Source: Tetracentron sinense
Lineage: Eukaryota; Streptophyta; Magnoliopsida; Trochodendrales; Trochodendraceae
DNA: 64,000 nucleotides
Direction of reading: 5' to 3'
Assembly: GCA_015143295.1 (NCBI GenBank)
Contig: CM026562.1
Span: 16,520,041 to 16,584,040 of the forward strand
Made by a program: the position numbers and the translations under genes. Numbering within the stretch: the stretch's first letter is position 1; each line of letters opens with the position of its first letter. This document shows positions 1-10,639 of this stretch, piece after piece. The notes beneath the pieces are model-generated. The model ran no database searches, was not told where the DNA came from, and saw only the letters and a program-made list of their open reading frames with translations.

Positions 1-11
1 TTCCTTCACCC

Positions 12-745
12 TTAGATTGATTTTACTCTTTTCCCTTGTCTTTTAACACACAGATAGCATGCAAAATTGAAAACCCACATGCCCCACGGGTGGTTGTTAA
101 AGGCCTCCAAGTCGTCAACTAGGCACAAATGACCTGTGTTAACAGCCACATGAGTGCCAGTCCCTACGAGCAACAACTCAACGTAACGGACCAGTGACAG
201 CTTCACTGTATTCAAGTCATTGTCACATGCTTTCAACGCCTCAATAATATTCACCTTTTTAATGACAGCCAAGTTCCGAAACTTGCGAAACTTGAGAGAG
301 GTTGGCGGCGTTTCATGTGTAAGGTCTAGAGCCTTGGACACTTGGGCATTAAGGCCCATCATCAACGTAAAGTCCAATACCATGAACTCTAGCATCTTCC
401 TACATACTTCAAAACATAGGCCTCCTTTACGCCTCTGGAGAAAATAGTAGATTAACTGCCCACATAGTGGTATCCTAGGCATGTTATATAAATGACCAAA
501 GCAACTCTCCATCCAGATTTTCTTCCTTCTAGATTCTCCTCCAATAAGAGTTTTATCACCTTAAATCATGTTTTTAGGGAACATTTTACTGAGGGTTGAT
601 ATTTTATTTCTTCATCTTTTCCCTTTCCATTACCCTTCTGCTTCTCCCCTTTCCCCTTCTCCCCCATTTTCTGCTTCCCCCCTTTCTCCTTTATGGTTAT
701 AAGAGCCTTTGTCTTATCCCTACCAGCTCTCTTCTTTAATCGCAT
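12..745 (-). pseudogene. DUF1985-domain exon 1 of MULE copy L, broken
   Basis: The minus-strand reading begins at an ATG (743-745) with a basic, Lys-rich head (MRLKKRAGR) and runs into a DUF1985-like domain. Visible blocks are MESCFGHLYNMPRIPLCG, FLQRRKGGLCFEV, VLDFTLMMGLNAQVSKA and VELLLVGTGTHVAVNTGHLC. These match exon 1 of the intact copy at 3420-4097 almost position for position. An in-frame TGA stands where the other copy has a Trp codon (near 567), splitting the exon into a short head and the open stretch 12-512. The end near position 12 diverges from the other copy, so the splice donor is lost or unrecognisable. DUF1985 is a plant domain found mostly in MULE-borne genes, often with an Ulp1 protease domain. 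I judge this copy non-functional. Confidence 0.75.
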
Positions 746-779
746 CTTGTACTTGCAAATTTGTAAAACAATAAACAAC

Positions 780-1640
780 TCAGACAATGCTCACTGTCAT
801 AAGAGAAAATACCGAAAATGAACACAGAAAACAGTAAAATATCGAAAATACTCACTGTCACAAGAGAAAATATGGAAAATGAACACAGAAAAGAGTAACA
901 TACCGAAAATGAGCACAAAACTAACGAAAATGATAACAGAAAAACACTGAAAATGATATGATCATTGTCATGTGAGAAAATCCAAAAAATGAGCACAATA
1001 ACATTGAAAATGAACACAGGAAAACAAGAAATACCGAAAATGATTTGATCACTGGCTTAAGAGAAAATCCCGAAAATGAACAACATAACATCGAAAATGC
1101 ACACAGAACAATTGGAAAATACCGAAAATGCGTATAATACAATTGAAAATGAACATAGGAAAACAGGGAAAAACAGAAAAACACCGAAAATGATTTGACC
1201 ACTTTATTGTGAGAAAATCTAGAAAATGAGCACAATAACATCGAAAATTAACACAAGAAAACAGAAAACACTGAAAATGATCTAATCACTGGCTTAAGAG
1301 AAAATCCCAAAAATGAACAATATACAATTGAAAATGCGCATAAAACAATTGGAAAATACCAACAATGAGTACAATACCATTGAAAATGAACACAGGAAAC
1401 AGGGAAAAACAAAAAAAACCAACAATGATCTGATCATTGTCATGTGAGAAAATCCAGAAAATGAGCACATTAACATCGAAAATGAACACAGGAAAACAGG
1501 AAAGCATATGAGAAAATCCTGAAAATGAGCAACATACCATCGAAAATGCACATAGATAAAAACGATAAAGCGCAAGAAAGGATGCAATTCCCATCTTTCA
1601 TGCAGGAAAATAACAACATAACACCAAAAATTTGAAAAAT
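780..1640 (-). repeat. TTTTCGG-motif leader of MULE copy L
   Basis: On the plus strand this reads as runs of CCGAAAA and CGAAAAT separated by phrases such as GAACACAGAAAAC. On the minus strand it is TTTTCGGTATTTT or TTTTCGATG, repeated at irregular 20-45 bp spacing. It lies immediately upstream of the DUF1985 exon in that gene's sense direction, exactly as in copy R. Open frames here (Phe/Ser-rich) are translations of the repeat and not genes. Confidence 0.8.
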
Positions 1641-1724
1641 TGTTAAATGTGGGGCCCATGTTTGAACTTGGATATTTTGAAAAAGTATAACACTTACCCT
1701 CTTTTGCTGAATACCGTGAGCTGT

Positions 1725-1875
1725 TCTTCTTCTTCTTCTATTTTTTTTTTTTCTTCTTCTACTGTGGTTGAATCAAAACTCTTTTGAAAAAGTACGGGTT
1801 TTTTCTTCTTCTTATTTTTCTTCTACTGTGCCTGAATCAAAAGTCTTCTAGAACATTACTGTATTTTTTTTTCTT
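1725..1875 (+). repeat. TTC/CTT-rich low-complexity tract
   Basis: Pyrimidine-rich stretches (TTCTTCTTC, T-runs) occur in two loosely repeated blocks sharing the phrase TTCTACTGTG. They sit between the leader and the TIR of MULE copy L. The intact copy has the counterpart GAA repeat (2486-2576) at the equivalent distance from its end. Confidence 0.6.
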
Positions 1876-2041
1876 CATCAATACGATGCCCGTAGAAGAT
1901 TGTGGGGGTGTGGTAACGATTTTTAAGAAATGATTAAGATCTGTTTCGCATTTGGGGTTTTCGAAGGGTTTCAGTTTCAGTTCCAGTTTCAGCTCACAGT
2001 ATACATTTCTAGGAAGATACCAACAGTTGCAAGGGTAAGGT

Positions 2042-2144
2042 ATTTTGGAGAGAAAAATATTTAAGAATGCACGTGATGTACGCTCGCACGTGTGAGAGCC
2101 TACAAAAATAAATGATTAAAGATGGAATCCATTTTCGGGTTATT
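2042..2144 (-). repeat. Degenerate TIR of MULE copy L (inner part)
   Basis: Read on the minus-to-plus inverted sense, this segment aligns with the reverse complement of the intact TIR at 2155-2310. Shared blocks are GTATTTTGG-GAGAAAA, GCACGTG, GCCTACAAAAATAA and CGGGTTATTTCG versus CGGGTTTTTTCA. The alignment continues across the inserted element at 11729-11758, which supplies the outermost part of this TIR. Confidence 0.7.
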
Positions 2145-2154
2145 TCGTAATTGG
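2145..2154 (+). repeat. Left target-site duplication of MULE copy R
   Basis: TCGTAATTGG, repeated exactly at 11729-11738. Ten bases is within the 8-11 bp typical of MULE insertions. Confidence 0.9.
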
Positions 2155-2235
2155 GAGGAAAATACGGATTTGGGCCCCGTATTATGAAAAAACCCGTATA
2201 TGGGCTCCGGGTTTGAAAACTTATTTTTGTAGGCT
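2155..2235 (+). repeat. Left TIR of MULE copy R
   Basis: It begins GAGGAAAATACGGATTTG and ends at GTAGGCT. The first 41 bases are identical to the reverse complement of the right end, and the rest is roughly 90% similar. Just inside it (about 2232-2251) is a perfect 20-bp palindrome centred on CACGCGTG, which the right end lacks. Confidence 0.9.
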
Positions 2236-2485
2236 CCCACGCGTGGGAGCCAAGTGCACGTGCTGCCCCTTCGCATTTTCTCCCCAAAATACCCCTGGCT
2301 TGCTGTCAAAGCTTTCTTCCCAAGCTGAAGCTCGGTTACGAACCCTCGGTTATCCTGAAGCCCTCGGTTATCCTGTGATCCGAAATCCTTCAAGGCGCAA
2401 ATTTGAAACCTGCAAATCCTTCCCCAAAGTAGAACCCTTGGGTACCCAGTACATCCGGAACTCTACGGGCTTCGTAATAGCGTAA

Positions 2486-2576
2486 AGAAGAAGAAGAAGA
2501 AGAAGAAGAAGAAGAAGAAGCCGAAGAAGAAGAAGAAGAAGAAGAAGAAGAAGAACAACCCCGAAGAAGAAGAACA
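2486..2576 (+). repeat. (GAA)n microsatellite
   Basis: Near-uninterrupted GAA/AAG triplets with a few CCG or AAC interruptions, in the 5' leader region of the DUF1985-Ulp1 unit. The Leu- or Ser-run open frames seen here on the minus strand are artefacts of this repeat. Confidence 0.9.
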
Positions 2577-2639
2577 ACCCTGTAAGTTTTAGCGGTTTTT
2601 AATAAAATTTCAAACCTAAAAATGGGCCCCACAGTTAAC

Positions 2640-3350
2640 GACTTCATTTTCGATGCTTTCAAGTAACCATTTTCGATGGTTATGATTAACCATTTTCGGT
2701 ATTATTATTAATTTTTGCTCATTTTTCGTGATTTTCAATGGTGAAGTAAAAGTGCATTTTCGACCCTTTTGAGTTTATTTTCGGCAAAAATACATTGCAA
2801 TTTCGATGGTTCTTACAACCATTTTCGGTGTTTTTTACTCATTTTCGGTATTTTCAGTTATCAATGCTTATTTTCGGTATATTTATGTTTTTGCTTATTT
2901 TCAGTATTATTCAATTATGACATTGTTTTTTCGGTATTATTGTTGATGTTGAGCCCAATTTCGGGATTTTCAATGGTTATGTTATAATGCATTTTCGATG
3001 GTTTTGTGCTTAATTTCGGCAAAAATACAGCAATTTCGATATTTCGGTATTTTTGTGTCCTGGCAGAGTAAATTTTCGGTATTTTGCTTTCATGACTGCC
3101 ATTTTCGATGTTTTTGTGTCCTGGCAGTGCCTATTTTCGGTGTTTTTCTGCCTGGCAGTGCATATTTTCGGTATTTTTCTGTGATGACAGTGTCTATTTT
3201 CGGTATTTTTCTGTTATCCCAGTGGCTATTTTCGGTATTTTTCTGTTATCCCAGTGCCTATTTTCGGTATTTTTCTGTTATCCCAGTGCCTATTTTCGGT
3301 ATTTTTCTGTTATCCCAGTGCTTATTTTCGGTATTTTTTGCTATGACTAG
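2640..3350 (+). repeat. TTTTCGG-motif array upstream of the DUF1985-Ulp1 gene
   Basis: Dense copies of ATTTTCGGTATTTT, ATTTTCGATG and ATTTTCGGCA. From about 3195 to 3345 the array condenses into a clean minisatellite of ~32-bp period (TATTTTCGGTATTTTTCTGT followed by a TATCCCAGTGCC spacer), about five copies. The array ends about 70 bp before the start codon and lies in sense orientation to the gene. The Phe/Tyr/Ser-rich open frames through it are repeat translations. Confidence 0.88.
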
Positions 3351-3419
3351 TTATTGTCAGTACTTTTGATGATTATTGTTATGATAGTGTTTATTGTTTT
3401 TCAATTTTGCAGCGACAAG

Positions 3420-6400
3420 ATGCCTCGTACAAAGAGAAAAGCCGGTAGGGAAAAGAAAAAGAGAAAAGAGAAAGAAGATAAATATTTTCCTTCGATTAAA
3501 TGCTCCCAAACGATATGGTTTGACGAGATAAAACCATTATTAGAGGCCAATCCAGAGAGAAAAAGAATTTGGATGGAGAGCTGCTTTGCCCACCTTTACA
3601 ACATACCTAAAATACCATTGTGTGGCCAAGCAATCCACCATTTTCTACAGAGGCGTAAAGGAGGGTTATGCTTCGAAGTATGCGGGAAGAGTGTAGAGTT
3701 CACAGTGTTGGACTTTACTCTGATCATGGGCCTTAATGCCCAAGTGTCTAAGGCTCCGGTCCTTAAACATGAAGCGCCACCAACCTCTCTGAAGTATCGA
3801 AAGTTTCAAAAGTTGGCGGTGATTAAAAAGGCAAGGCTTCTTGAGGAGTTCAAGGGATGTGATGATCATATGGATGCGGTGAAGCTATCACTGGTCCTCT
3901 TTATTGAGTTGTTGCTCGTAGGCACCGGCACGCATGTGGGTGTTAACACAGGCCATTTGTGCCTAGTGGATGATTGGGAGGCCTTCAACAAATACCCATG
4001 GGGGACTTTGGGTTTTGAGTTGTGCAAGGTTGGCCTAGAAACTGCTCTTTATACGAAGAAGCAGTACAATATAAACGGATGTGCTCTTGCCTTCCAGGTA
4101 AACATATGACTACCTAAATTTTGTAAATTTTTCGTGTTAGCTAATTTGTGTTTACTTCTACTTGAACTAATAGTAAAATTTATAACTGATGTCAGATTTG
4201 GGCTTATGAGTGCATCCCAGCACTTGGGAGGCTGTGTTCTCGTAATGCACCCCTAGGTACGATGACATTCCCACGGGTTCTGCGGTGGGCGAATACATCC
4301 TATCTCAGCTACAAGTCACTTGCAAATGCCATATTCAATTTAAGTAAAGTATGTAATTGGAGTTGTTGTTTTACAATATTCAACTTGCAATATCCTTTGT
4401 TATTTTACAGATCATTTGTTATTTTATAACATATCCTTTGTTGTTTTACAGATCAAGCTGAGCAATATAAAGCCTACTCCTGCAGAGAAGGAGCAGCAGG
4501 TTATGAAGGATGTGTTAGCACGATTGAGTGCTGAGGGTGATGATGATGAGGAGGGGGAGGAGGATGATGATGAGGAGGGGGAGGAGGAGGATGAGGAGGA
4601 GGAGGAGGATGATGAGGAGGGGGAGGGTGATAGTGATGGTGGTGATGGTGATGGGGGTGATGGTGGTGATAGTGACGGTGGTGGTAGCGATGGGGGTGAT
4701 GGTGATGATGATGTAAGTCCAGCCCCATCTCCGGCGAAGAAGCGAAGGTTCGAGCAGAGGTCAAAAAGGGTACAAATATTGATTGTGATTATTTTTTATG
4801 ATTTTCGACATTTTGACATATAAATTGTCTAATTTTCGGGATTTTTACTTACTAGTTGTTTGATGTTCAATATTTTCAGGTTCATGATATCAATTCCTCC
4901 GTTGAGCGGGCAATGGAGAGAGTTTTAGACCGTTATTTTGACCGAGTTGTTGATCGAGTTGTTGACCAAGTTGTCGACCGAGTTGTTGCGCAAGTATCCC
5001 CGCAAATAAAAAGCTTGTTTGAGCAATGGGCAGCGCAACAAAAAAAAGATGAAAAAACTTCTGGTGATCAAAAATCTTTCAGTGATAAGATGTCTCCCAT
5101 ATTGAGTCCCGAAGCAGCGCCGACACAGGGACATTCTTTCGTTGATGAGAAGATGGATCCCATCTTCACTCCCGAAGCAGCGCCGACACAGGGACATTCT
5201 TTCATTGATGAGAAGATGGATCCCATCATTGAGTTGACTCCCGTAGATTCGAAGGGGGTGCAGATTCGAAGGGGCTTGAAGACCTTCTAGAGGTGTGTGT
5301 TTACATTCCTAAGACGTGTAATGAGAGTCTGTGAAATGGGTTTTCATCAAGCCGGAACTTATATTTGGCAATATATGCAGGTGTCAAAGAGACCGGTAGT
5401 GAAGTCTCAATATCTGCGATCCCCTTTCATTCAAATGAAAGGAAGGAAAATGACAATTGGAGCTGCTAACCCCAAAAATCCTTTATCAAAAGAGGAGTCG
5501 AAGCAACTGCGCGATTTCATAAAGTCGGGAGCAACTTCAATTTTGATTGACAAGGTGATGGTGACAGCGGATATTGTGGGAGGGATTTCTAGCTCAACTA
5601 CGTGGATTGATTCATTGGTAAACCCAGTACTTTTATTGATGAATCCAGTAGCCATTTTCGGTATTTCAGTTTCATTATCGGTATTTCAGTTTCATTTTCT
5701 GTATTTCAGTGGTTTTAATGATGAATCCAGTAGCCATTTTCGGTATTTCTGTATAATTTTCGGTATTTCAGTGGTTTTAATGCTGAATCCAGTAGCCATT
5801 TTCGGTATTTCTGTATAATTTTCGGTATTTCAGTGGTTTTAATGATGAATCCAGTAGCCATTTTCGGTATTTCAGTGTAATTTTCGGTATTTCTGTGGTT
5901 TAATTGATGAATCCAGTAGCCATTTTCGGTATTTCAGAGCCATTTTCGGTATTTCAGAGCCATTTTCGGTATTTTTCTGTGTAATTTTCGGTACTTCAGT
6001 GGTTTTAATAATGAATCCAGTACCCATTTTCGCCATTACAGCACTCATTTTCGGTATTTAATTCTCATTTGTACATCCATTTTCAGTAGTTGAGGACCAT
6101 TTTCGGTAGTACTATCACTATCCATTATCGTTATTTTCGGTATTCTTTTGTGAGATTATCTAACATTGGATAAATATGACAGCAAATTGACATGTATACG
6201 GAGTTATTGGCTCAAAGAAAGGAGCAATACTCCTCGAAATACAATCAAGTCTGCGCTTTTGGCAAAACTTGGTTCACGGTAACTCATAATACTTTTGTTA
6301 TGTTTTAGTTTATCCAATATATACATTTATCCAATGTATATCCGCAATTTCTAAGTAACAATAATGTTCGTTATGTTTCAGTATTCGTTATTCAAGGAGT

Positions 6401-7079
6401 GTCACTTTTTGGACACCTAACATTCAACTTTGAATTCCAAGAACCTGACTGAGGACATGACTAGTCGGGTGGGGCCAGATATGAAGGCCGCTATCATGGG
6501 GGTTCGAGGAGGGACCCCCATGTGGGAATGTGAAAGGATATACTTCCCTGTGAACCCCGCTAGTCACTGGCTATTGGTTGTGCTTGAACCCCCCACAAGG
6601 CGTATCCTCCTCTTCGACTCATTTTTCCCACACCCGGCATTACAACATGGAGATCATATCTCAGCTATCACAGTGAGGATGCCTGCACTGTTTCACATGT
6701 GTGGTGACAACTCAGCCTTCATAGGTCAAAAATGGGAGGTCATAGAAGTCAAAAATATACCAAAACAGAAGAATACGTAAGTCTTTCTAAAACATTTAAT
6801 CTTATATTTACCAATACACTAACATGACTCATCCTAAGCAACTGTAACTGTTTGTTTTGCATATTCAGTCGGGACTGTGGAGTATTCGTTATGAAATATA
6901 TTGACTTCTTATGCGCTGACTTACCCATTACGTTCACTCAGGTATTTGTACATCCATTGGTAAATATCATCAATCATTTGTAGCATACTGACTTTTTCTA
7001 ACTATTTTTGTAGGACGATATATCTTCAATGCGGAAGCGAATAGCTTTCGATGTTATGACGGGGTCAGTGAAGGCGTGA
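3420..7079 (+). CDS. MULE-encoded DUF1985 + Ulp1-type (C48) protease, multi-exon, probably disrupted
   Basis: Exons inferred from splice sites and frame: 3420-4097, 4196-4348, 4452-4769, 4880-~5290, 5381-5617, 6183-6278, 6382-6776, 6869-6941, 7014-7079 (TGA). The N-terminus is basic (KRKAGREKKKRKEK), then DUF1985 (exons 1-2, e.g. GLCFEVCGKSVEFTVLDF and IWAYECIPALGRL). Exon 3 is a long Asp/Glu/Gly tract ending in a KKRR-type nuclear signal, and exon 4 has a Val-Val-Asp-Arg repeat and a duplicated PEAAPTQGHSF block. Exons 6-9 form a C48 cysteine-protease fold with the triad visible: His in NPASHW (6565), Asp in LLFDSF (6616), Cys in RDCGVFV (6876). Ulp1-family enzymes cleave SUMO-like modifiers in the nucleus; the substrate here is unknown. 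In-frame stops TAG 5288 and TAA 6418 (the latter possibly an old CAA) would split the protein unless splicing avoids them. An intron leader ending TTTTGCAG precedes the ATG by 6 bp. Confidence 0.78.
4525..4705 (+). repeat. GAT/GAG/GGT triplet-rich coding tract
   Basis: Within exon 3 of the DUF1985-Ulp1 gene, codons are almost only GAT, GAG, GGT and GGG, giving an acidic Asp/Glu run that passes into Asp/Gly/Ser. It keeps the reading frame throughout. The His/Pro-rich frame on the opposite strand is a shadow. Confidence 0.85.
5640..6130 (+). repeat. Intronic TTTTCGG minisatellite (~62-bp period)
   Basis: It lies in the intron between 5617 and 6183 of the DUF1985-Ulp1 gene. The higher-order unit is a GAATCCAGTAGCC phrase, ATTTTCGGTATTTC, a second ATTTTCGGTATTTC, then GTGGTTTTAATG, with a period of about 62 bp and roughly five clear copies before it degenerates. 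Motif orientation is again sense to the gene. Confidence 0.88.
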
Positions 7080-7314
7080 TGGGCTGTGATAACGTCCCAA
7101 TGTTGGATGCTGAGGTCCCATGATGAAGAGGAGGGAGAAGATAGGCCGGGGTGCAGTTTCTTGATAGACTATTATGGATGGGTTGTGATGTACTATTATG
7201 GATTGTTGTGATGATGTTGTAATGTTGTAATATTGACTTCTTATGGACTATTTGTGTACAGTCCTGTAATATTGTGTATTTAGAGATGATTTTCGTCATT
7301 TATTACAATATCCA

Positions 7315-7900
7315 GTGCAGAATTTTGGTTTTTTCGTCATATTACAGATTATGTTCAGTTTTATAGGGCTCCATTTCGGCATTTTAGAGTGTCCCAGTAG
7401 CCATTTTCGGCATAACAGGGCTCAATTTCGGCATTTTGTGCCATTTCCAGTAGCCATTTTCGGCTTAACATGGCTGATTTTCGGCATTTTACACTGTCTA
7501 ATAGGCATTTTCGGCATAACAGGATCAATTTTCGGTATTACAGTCCCATTTTCGGTATTCTGCAGTACTGTATTTTCGGCATTTTTGCCATTTTCAGTAC
7601 CCATTTTCGCCATTTTTCTGTCAAATTCGGCAATTTTGCCATTTTCAGTACCCATTTTCGGCATTTTTAGCCAATTTCGGTATTTTTCTGTCAATTTTGA
7701 CATTTTTCTGTTGAATTTTAGCAGTCATTTTCAGCATTTTTGCCATTTCCAGTAGCCATTTTCGGCATTTTTCGGTTTTCCCCTGTCAATTTCGGTATTT
7801 TTCTGTTCCAATCCAGTAGCCATTTTCGTAATTTTATTGCCATTTTCGGTATTTTCCTGTCACTTTCGGCATTTTATTCCCATTTTCTGTCTTTTTCCAT
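7315..7900 (+). repeat. TTTTCGGCATTTT motif array 3' of the Ulp1 gene
   Basis: Non-coding DNA between the stops of the two convergent genes. The motif is mostly in its CGGCATTTT form, alternating with GCCATTTTCAGTACCC-like spacers. All copies have the + orientation up to about 7900, just before the end of the transposase gene. The open frames here are repeat translations. Confidence 0.85.
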
Positions 7901-8005
7901 CGTTTTTGAGATTCTCTAATATTGGATAAATAATAAAGAACCTTCAAACCAACCATTCATTAAGCATTACATGTTTTTCATTACATTCAACATTAGACAC
8001 TACAC

Positions 8006-10597
8006 TCAACCACCATGGGAAACAAGATTATTACATGTTTGCCTATTGTGCCCAGTTTGTTTACATCTTCCACATCTTACAGTGGACCTTTCCTCACCCT
8101 GTGAGAGAATTCTATTCTTCTTCGGCCTTCCTGAACGTCTTCTTCCCACCGGTGGTTTAATCCTCTCCATCTCTACCATGATTTCAGGTGGGAGGTCCCA
8201 TGATTTTTTGTCAAGCAGTGGATATATTGACTCTTGGTAGGTGGCTTGGTACGTTAGTGATGTGTAGAATGGCGAACAATAGTTGTATGGATCTACCCGA
8301 TACTTTCTACATCCAGCCAAGGCATGTTCACAAGGCAACCCTATTTTATAGAATTTCCCACAAGTGCAATTCCCATCCAGAAGCTTCACAGTATCTCGAT
8401 TGTTTTTCCCAACCACATAATACTGATACATAGCAATTCCATGAGAATCTAAATAACGTGCCTGTGATTGTCCCTTTTGTATTTGCTCTTCGGCCCATGT
8501 TGTTAGCCTGCCATTCATTTGCATAGCACTGATTTTTCGGTTGTAGAACATATTTTGTACCTTCAGTCGCACATTCTCCAAAAGCATAGTGACTAGATAT
8601 TCTCTTGCTTCTTTCAGCAAACTATTCAAACTCTCGGTTATGTTCGTAGTCAGCACATTATACCTCTTCGCACTATAAAAGGCTCGGGCCCATTTCTCTT
8701 TTGGTATTGCATCCAACCATTGCACAACGAGAGGGTTTGCAGTTGCGAGTTCTGCCATTATCTCATGAAACTTGCTTTCTCTACATGTCTTCACGGCTTT
8801 CCAGAAATACGGAAACAATTGCTTATCCTTGAATGTTGCATACATATTTTGGCTAATGTGGAATGCGCAGTAGCCATGAATTGCATGTGGGAATACAACA
8901 GGGACTTGGCTTATCAAATTAACATGTCGATCTGTTACAATCACTAGATCATCTATGTGTCCAAGTGCTCTTGATAATTGAGTTAAGAAAAAATTGTAAG
9001 TAACATTATTCTCCGACTCCGCTATCCCAAGGGCAACTGGAAATATGTGATTGTCTCCGTCTAGAGCTGTTGCGGCAATTAGTATTCCTTTGTACTTTCC
9101 CTTTAAATGTGTCCCATCAATGGCTACCACTTTCCGTAAAGTCCTCTGAAAACTTCGAATACACGGTCCAAGAGCCATAAAACATCTTTCAAATGCCCCA
9201 TTTTCAGGGTCAGCCACTATTGCTGTTACTGTGCCTGGATTTGTCCTTTTAAGTTCATGAAAATAGGCAGGGAGTTCAGCATAAGAGTGGTCGTATGAAC
9301 CTCTAACTGTTTCAATGGCAATCTCCTTAGCTTTCCAAGCTTTCTTATAACTCATTCTAACCCCATATTCTTCCCACACATCATGAATAATCTCTTTGGG
9401 CTTATACGAGACATTTGCCTCAATACGTCCCACAACCATGTCACTCACAACTAAACTAGTTGCTTGTCGATGATCGGTACCACCTAAGGGATATCCACAA
9501 GAGTGATGTGAATTATAAGTCTTTATTTTGAAAACACCAACCTCATTCACTTTCGATGCACGCAACCTCCAGGTGTAATTATCTATAAGACATCTAACTG
9601 TGTACTTTTGTTGATTTGAATCCATAACCTTGAATTGAAAATTGTTTCGCATCGCATATCTAGACAGTACATTTTGTAGACGTCTTTTGTCCTTAAATAA
9701 TTTCCCAAGCGATATTTCACCAGCTTCCACTCCAGTTTCAAACTCTGATGTTTCCCAATTTACATAGTCATCTACACCATCATTTAGTTGCATCACATTT
9801 GTCAGTGATTGTACGGGAGCTTGTGGTGATGATGGAGCTTGTGCTGACGGTTCTGGATGAGCTTGTGGTGATGCTTCTGGATGAGCTTCTGTATCTACTT
9901 GTCTTACTCGACGAAAAGCAGACGCTGAGGAACTAGGAATATCAGCATGCGGGGTATAAGAGTGTATAGTCCTTGTGTCCCACTCTGCTGTTGCCTCCCT
10001 ATGTAAAAAGTCTTCAAGCTTATCGCAGACACCGTATGTTGCTACATCTTCATCTTGATTAAAATCACTATAAAAATCATGTTCATCTTCATTACTTGAG
10101 CTTGAGTCTATACTTTTTAAACATTCATCACCGTTATCATTTTCAGCCTCCTGAATATGAGTCCCCTTATAGAAAGGAATGACAGTCTCCTGAATATGAG
10201 GATCAACAACCTCCTGAACACGCTGATATTCACAACTCGCATCATTCAAACCAAACTGTGGTTCTGGTACAGATTTCCTCACCTTCGATATATATAATGG
10301 CGGCAAGTATTTTTTTTCTACTTTCCTGACATGTGAAAGAAATGCCCGCAACTCTTCATCGTCTGTAATATCAATGGGAGGGATTGGCGCTGGTGTAGGA
10401 ATCAAACACCTCACTATAATCTCATACTCTTCCAGTCGAGTGTTAGTCAATTGATAAACTTTATCCAATAGTTTGTCATATGTCATTTTCGAAGATAATT
10501 GCAACAACTTTGATTTTCCACCACTGTACACGTACCCTCGAACACGGTCGTCAATGTTCCACTCACTGTCATAACAACAAACTACTGATATCGGCAT
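8006..10597 (-). CDS. mudrA: mudrA-type MULE transposase
   Basis: An uninterrupted minus-strand frame of 863 codons. I place the start at MPISVVCCYD (10595-10597), because a splice acceptor (TTGCAG) precedes it by 3 bp; an in-frame ATG 27 bp upstream lies across that acceptor. Order: a PB1-like N-terminus (about 20-70), an acidic Ser/Asp linker, a MuDR DNA-binding domain (about 290-365, ending HHSCGYPLGG), and a MULE/DDE transposase domain. The acidic residues are in AIDGTHLKG (Asp ~494), IVTDRH (Asp ~556) and NITESLNS (Glu ~655). A SWIM zinc finger (CTCGKFYKIGLPCEH, about 740-755), an RRRSGRPKK AT-hook-like patch and a terminal CCHC knuckle (CGRCKQTGHNRQTC) follow. It would bind the TIRs and catalyse cut-and-paste transposition. 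Length and domain set are complete for the family, with no stop or frameshift. Confidence 0.95.
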   Translation of the reverse strand: MPISVVCCYDSEWNIDDRVRGYVYSGGKSKLLQLSSKMTYDKLLDKVYQLTNTRLEEYEIIVRCLIPTPAPIPPIDITDDEELRAFLSHVRKVEKKYLPPLYISKVRKSVPEPQFGLNDASCEYQRVQEVVDPHIQETVIPFYKGTHIQEAENDNGDECLKSIDSSSSNEDEHDFYSDFNQDEDVATYGVCDKLEDFLHREATAEWDTRTIHSYTPHADIPSSSASAFRRVRQVDTEAHPEASPQAHPEPSAQAPSSPQAPVQSLTNVMQLNDGVDDYVNWETSEFETGVEAGEISLGKLFKDKRRLQNVLSRYAMRNNFQFKVMDSNQQKYTVRCLIDNYTWRLRASKVNEVGVFKIKTYNSHHSCGYPLGGTDHRQATSLVVSDMVVGRIEANVSYKPKEIIHDVWEEYGVRMSYKKAWKAKEIAIETVRGSYDHSYAELPAYFHELKRTNPGTVTAIVADPENGAFERCFMALGPCIRSFQRTLRKVVAIDGTHLKGKYKGILIAATALDGDNHIFPVALGIAESENNVTYNFFLTQLSRALGHIDDLVIVTDRHVNLISQVPVVFPHAIHGYCAFHISQNMYATFKDKQLFPYFWKAVKTCRESKFHEIMAELATANPLVVQWLDAIPKEKWARAFYSAKRYNVLTTNITESLNSLLKEAREYLVTMLLENVRLKVQNMFYNRKISAMQMNGRLTTWAEEQIQKGQSQARYLDSHGIAMYQYYVVGKNNRDTVKLLDGNCTCGKFYKIGLPCEHALAGCRKYRVDPYNYCSPFYTSLTYQATYQESIYPLLDKKSWDLPPEIMVEMERIKPPVGRRRSGRPKKNRILSQGEERSTVRCGRCKQTGHNRQTCNNLVSHGG

Positions 10598-10639
10598 TAT
10601 CTGCAATATCTGGAAAACACTCAATCCGTTAAAGTAATC

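Larger units (their letters stand above)
1..2144 (-). mobile_element. MULE copy L (truncated by window edge), minus orientation
   Basis: This is the 5' part of a Mutator-like element reading leftward. It contains, on the minus strand, a degenerate terminal inverted repeat (about 2042-2144), a 5' leader full of the TTTTCGG motif (780-1640) and the first exon of a DUF1985 gene (about 745 to the left edge). All three align in the same order with the complete copy at 2155-11728. The last ~30 bp of its TIR now lie at 11729-11758, because the second copy inserted into it. The other half of the element is outside the window, so its own TSD cannot be checked. Confidence 0.8.

Noticed and set aside
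3195-3345. CRISPR-like spacing of repeats
   Set aside because: Eukaryotic minisatellite; the spacers are themselves repeated and there are no cas genes.
2998-3369. Phe/Tyr/Ser-rich open frames of 80-123 codons
   Set aside because: They are translations of the TTTTCGG minisatellite; several frames are open at once because the unit lacks stops. The same applies to 736-1659, 5640-5818 and 7315-7755.
4501-4764. His/Pro-rich 87-codon minus-strand frame
   Set aside because: Shadow of the Asp/Glu triplet tract in exon 3 of the + gene.
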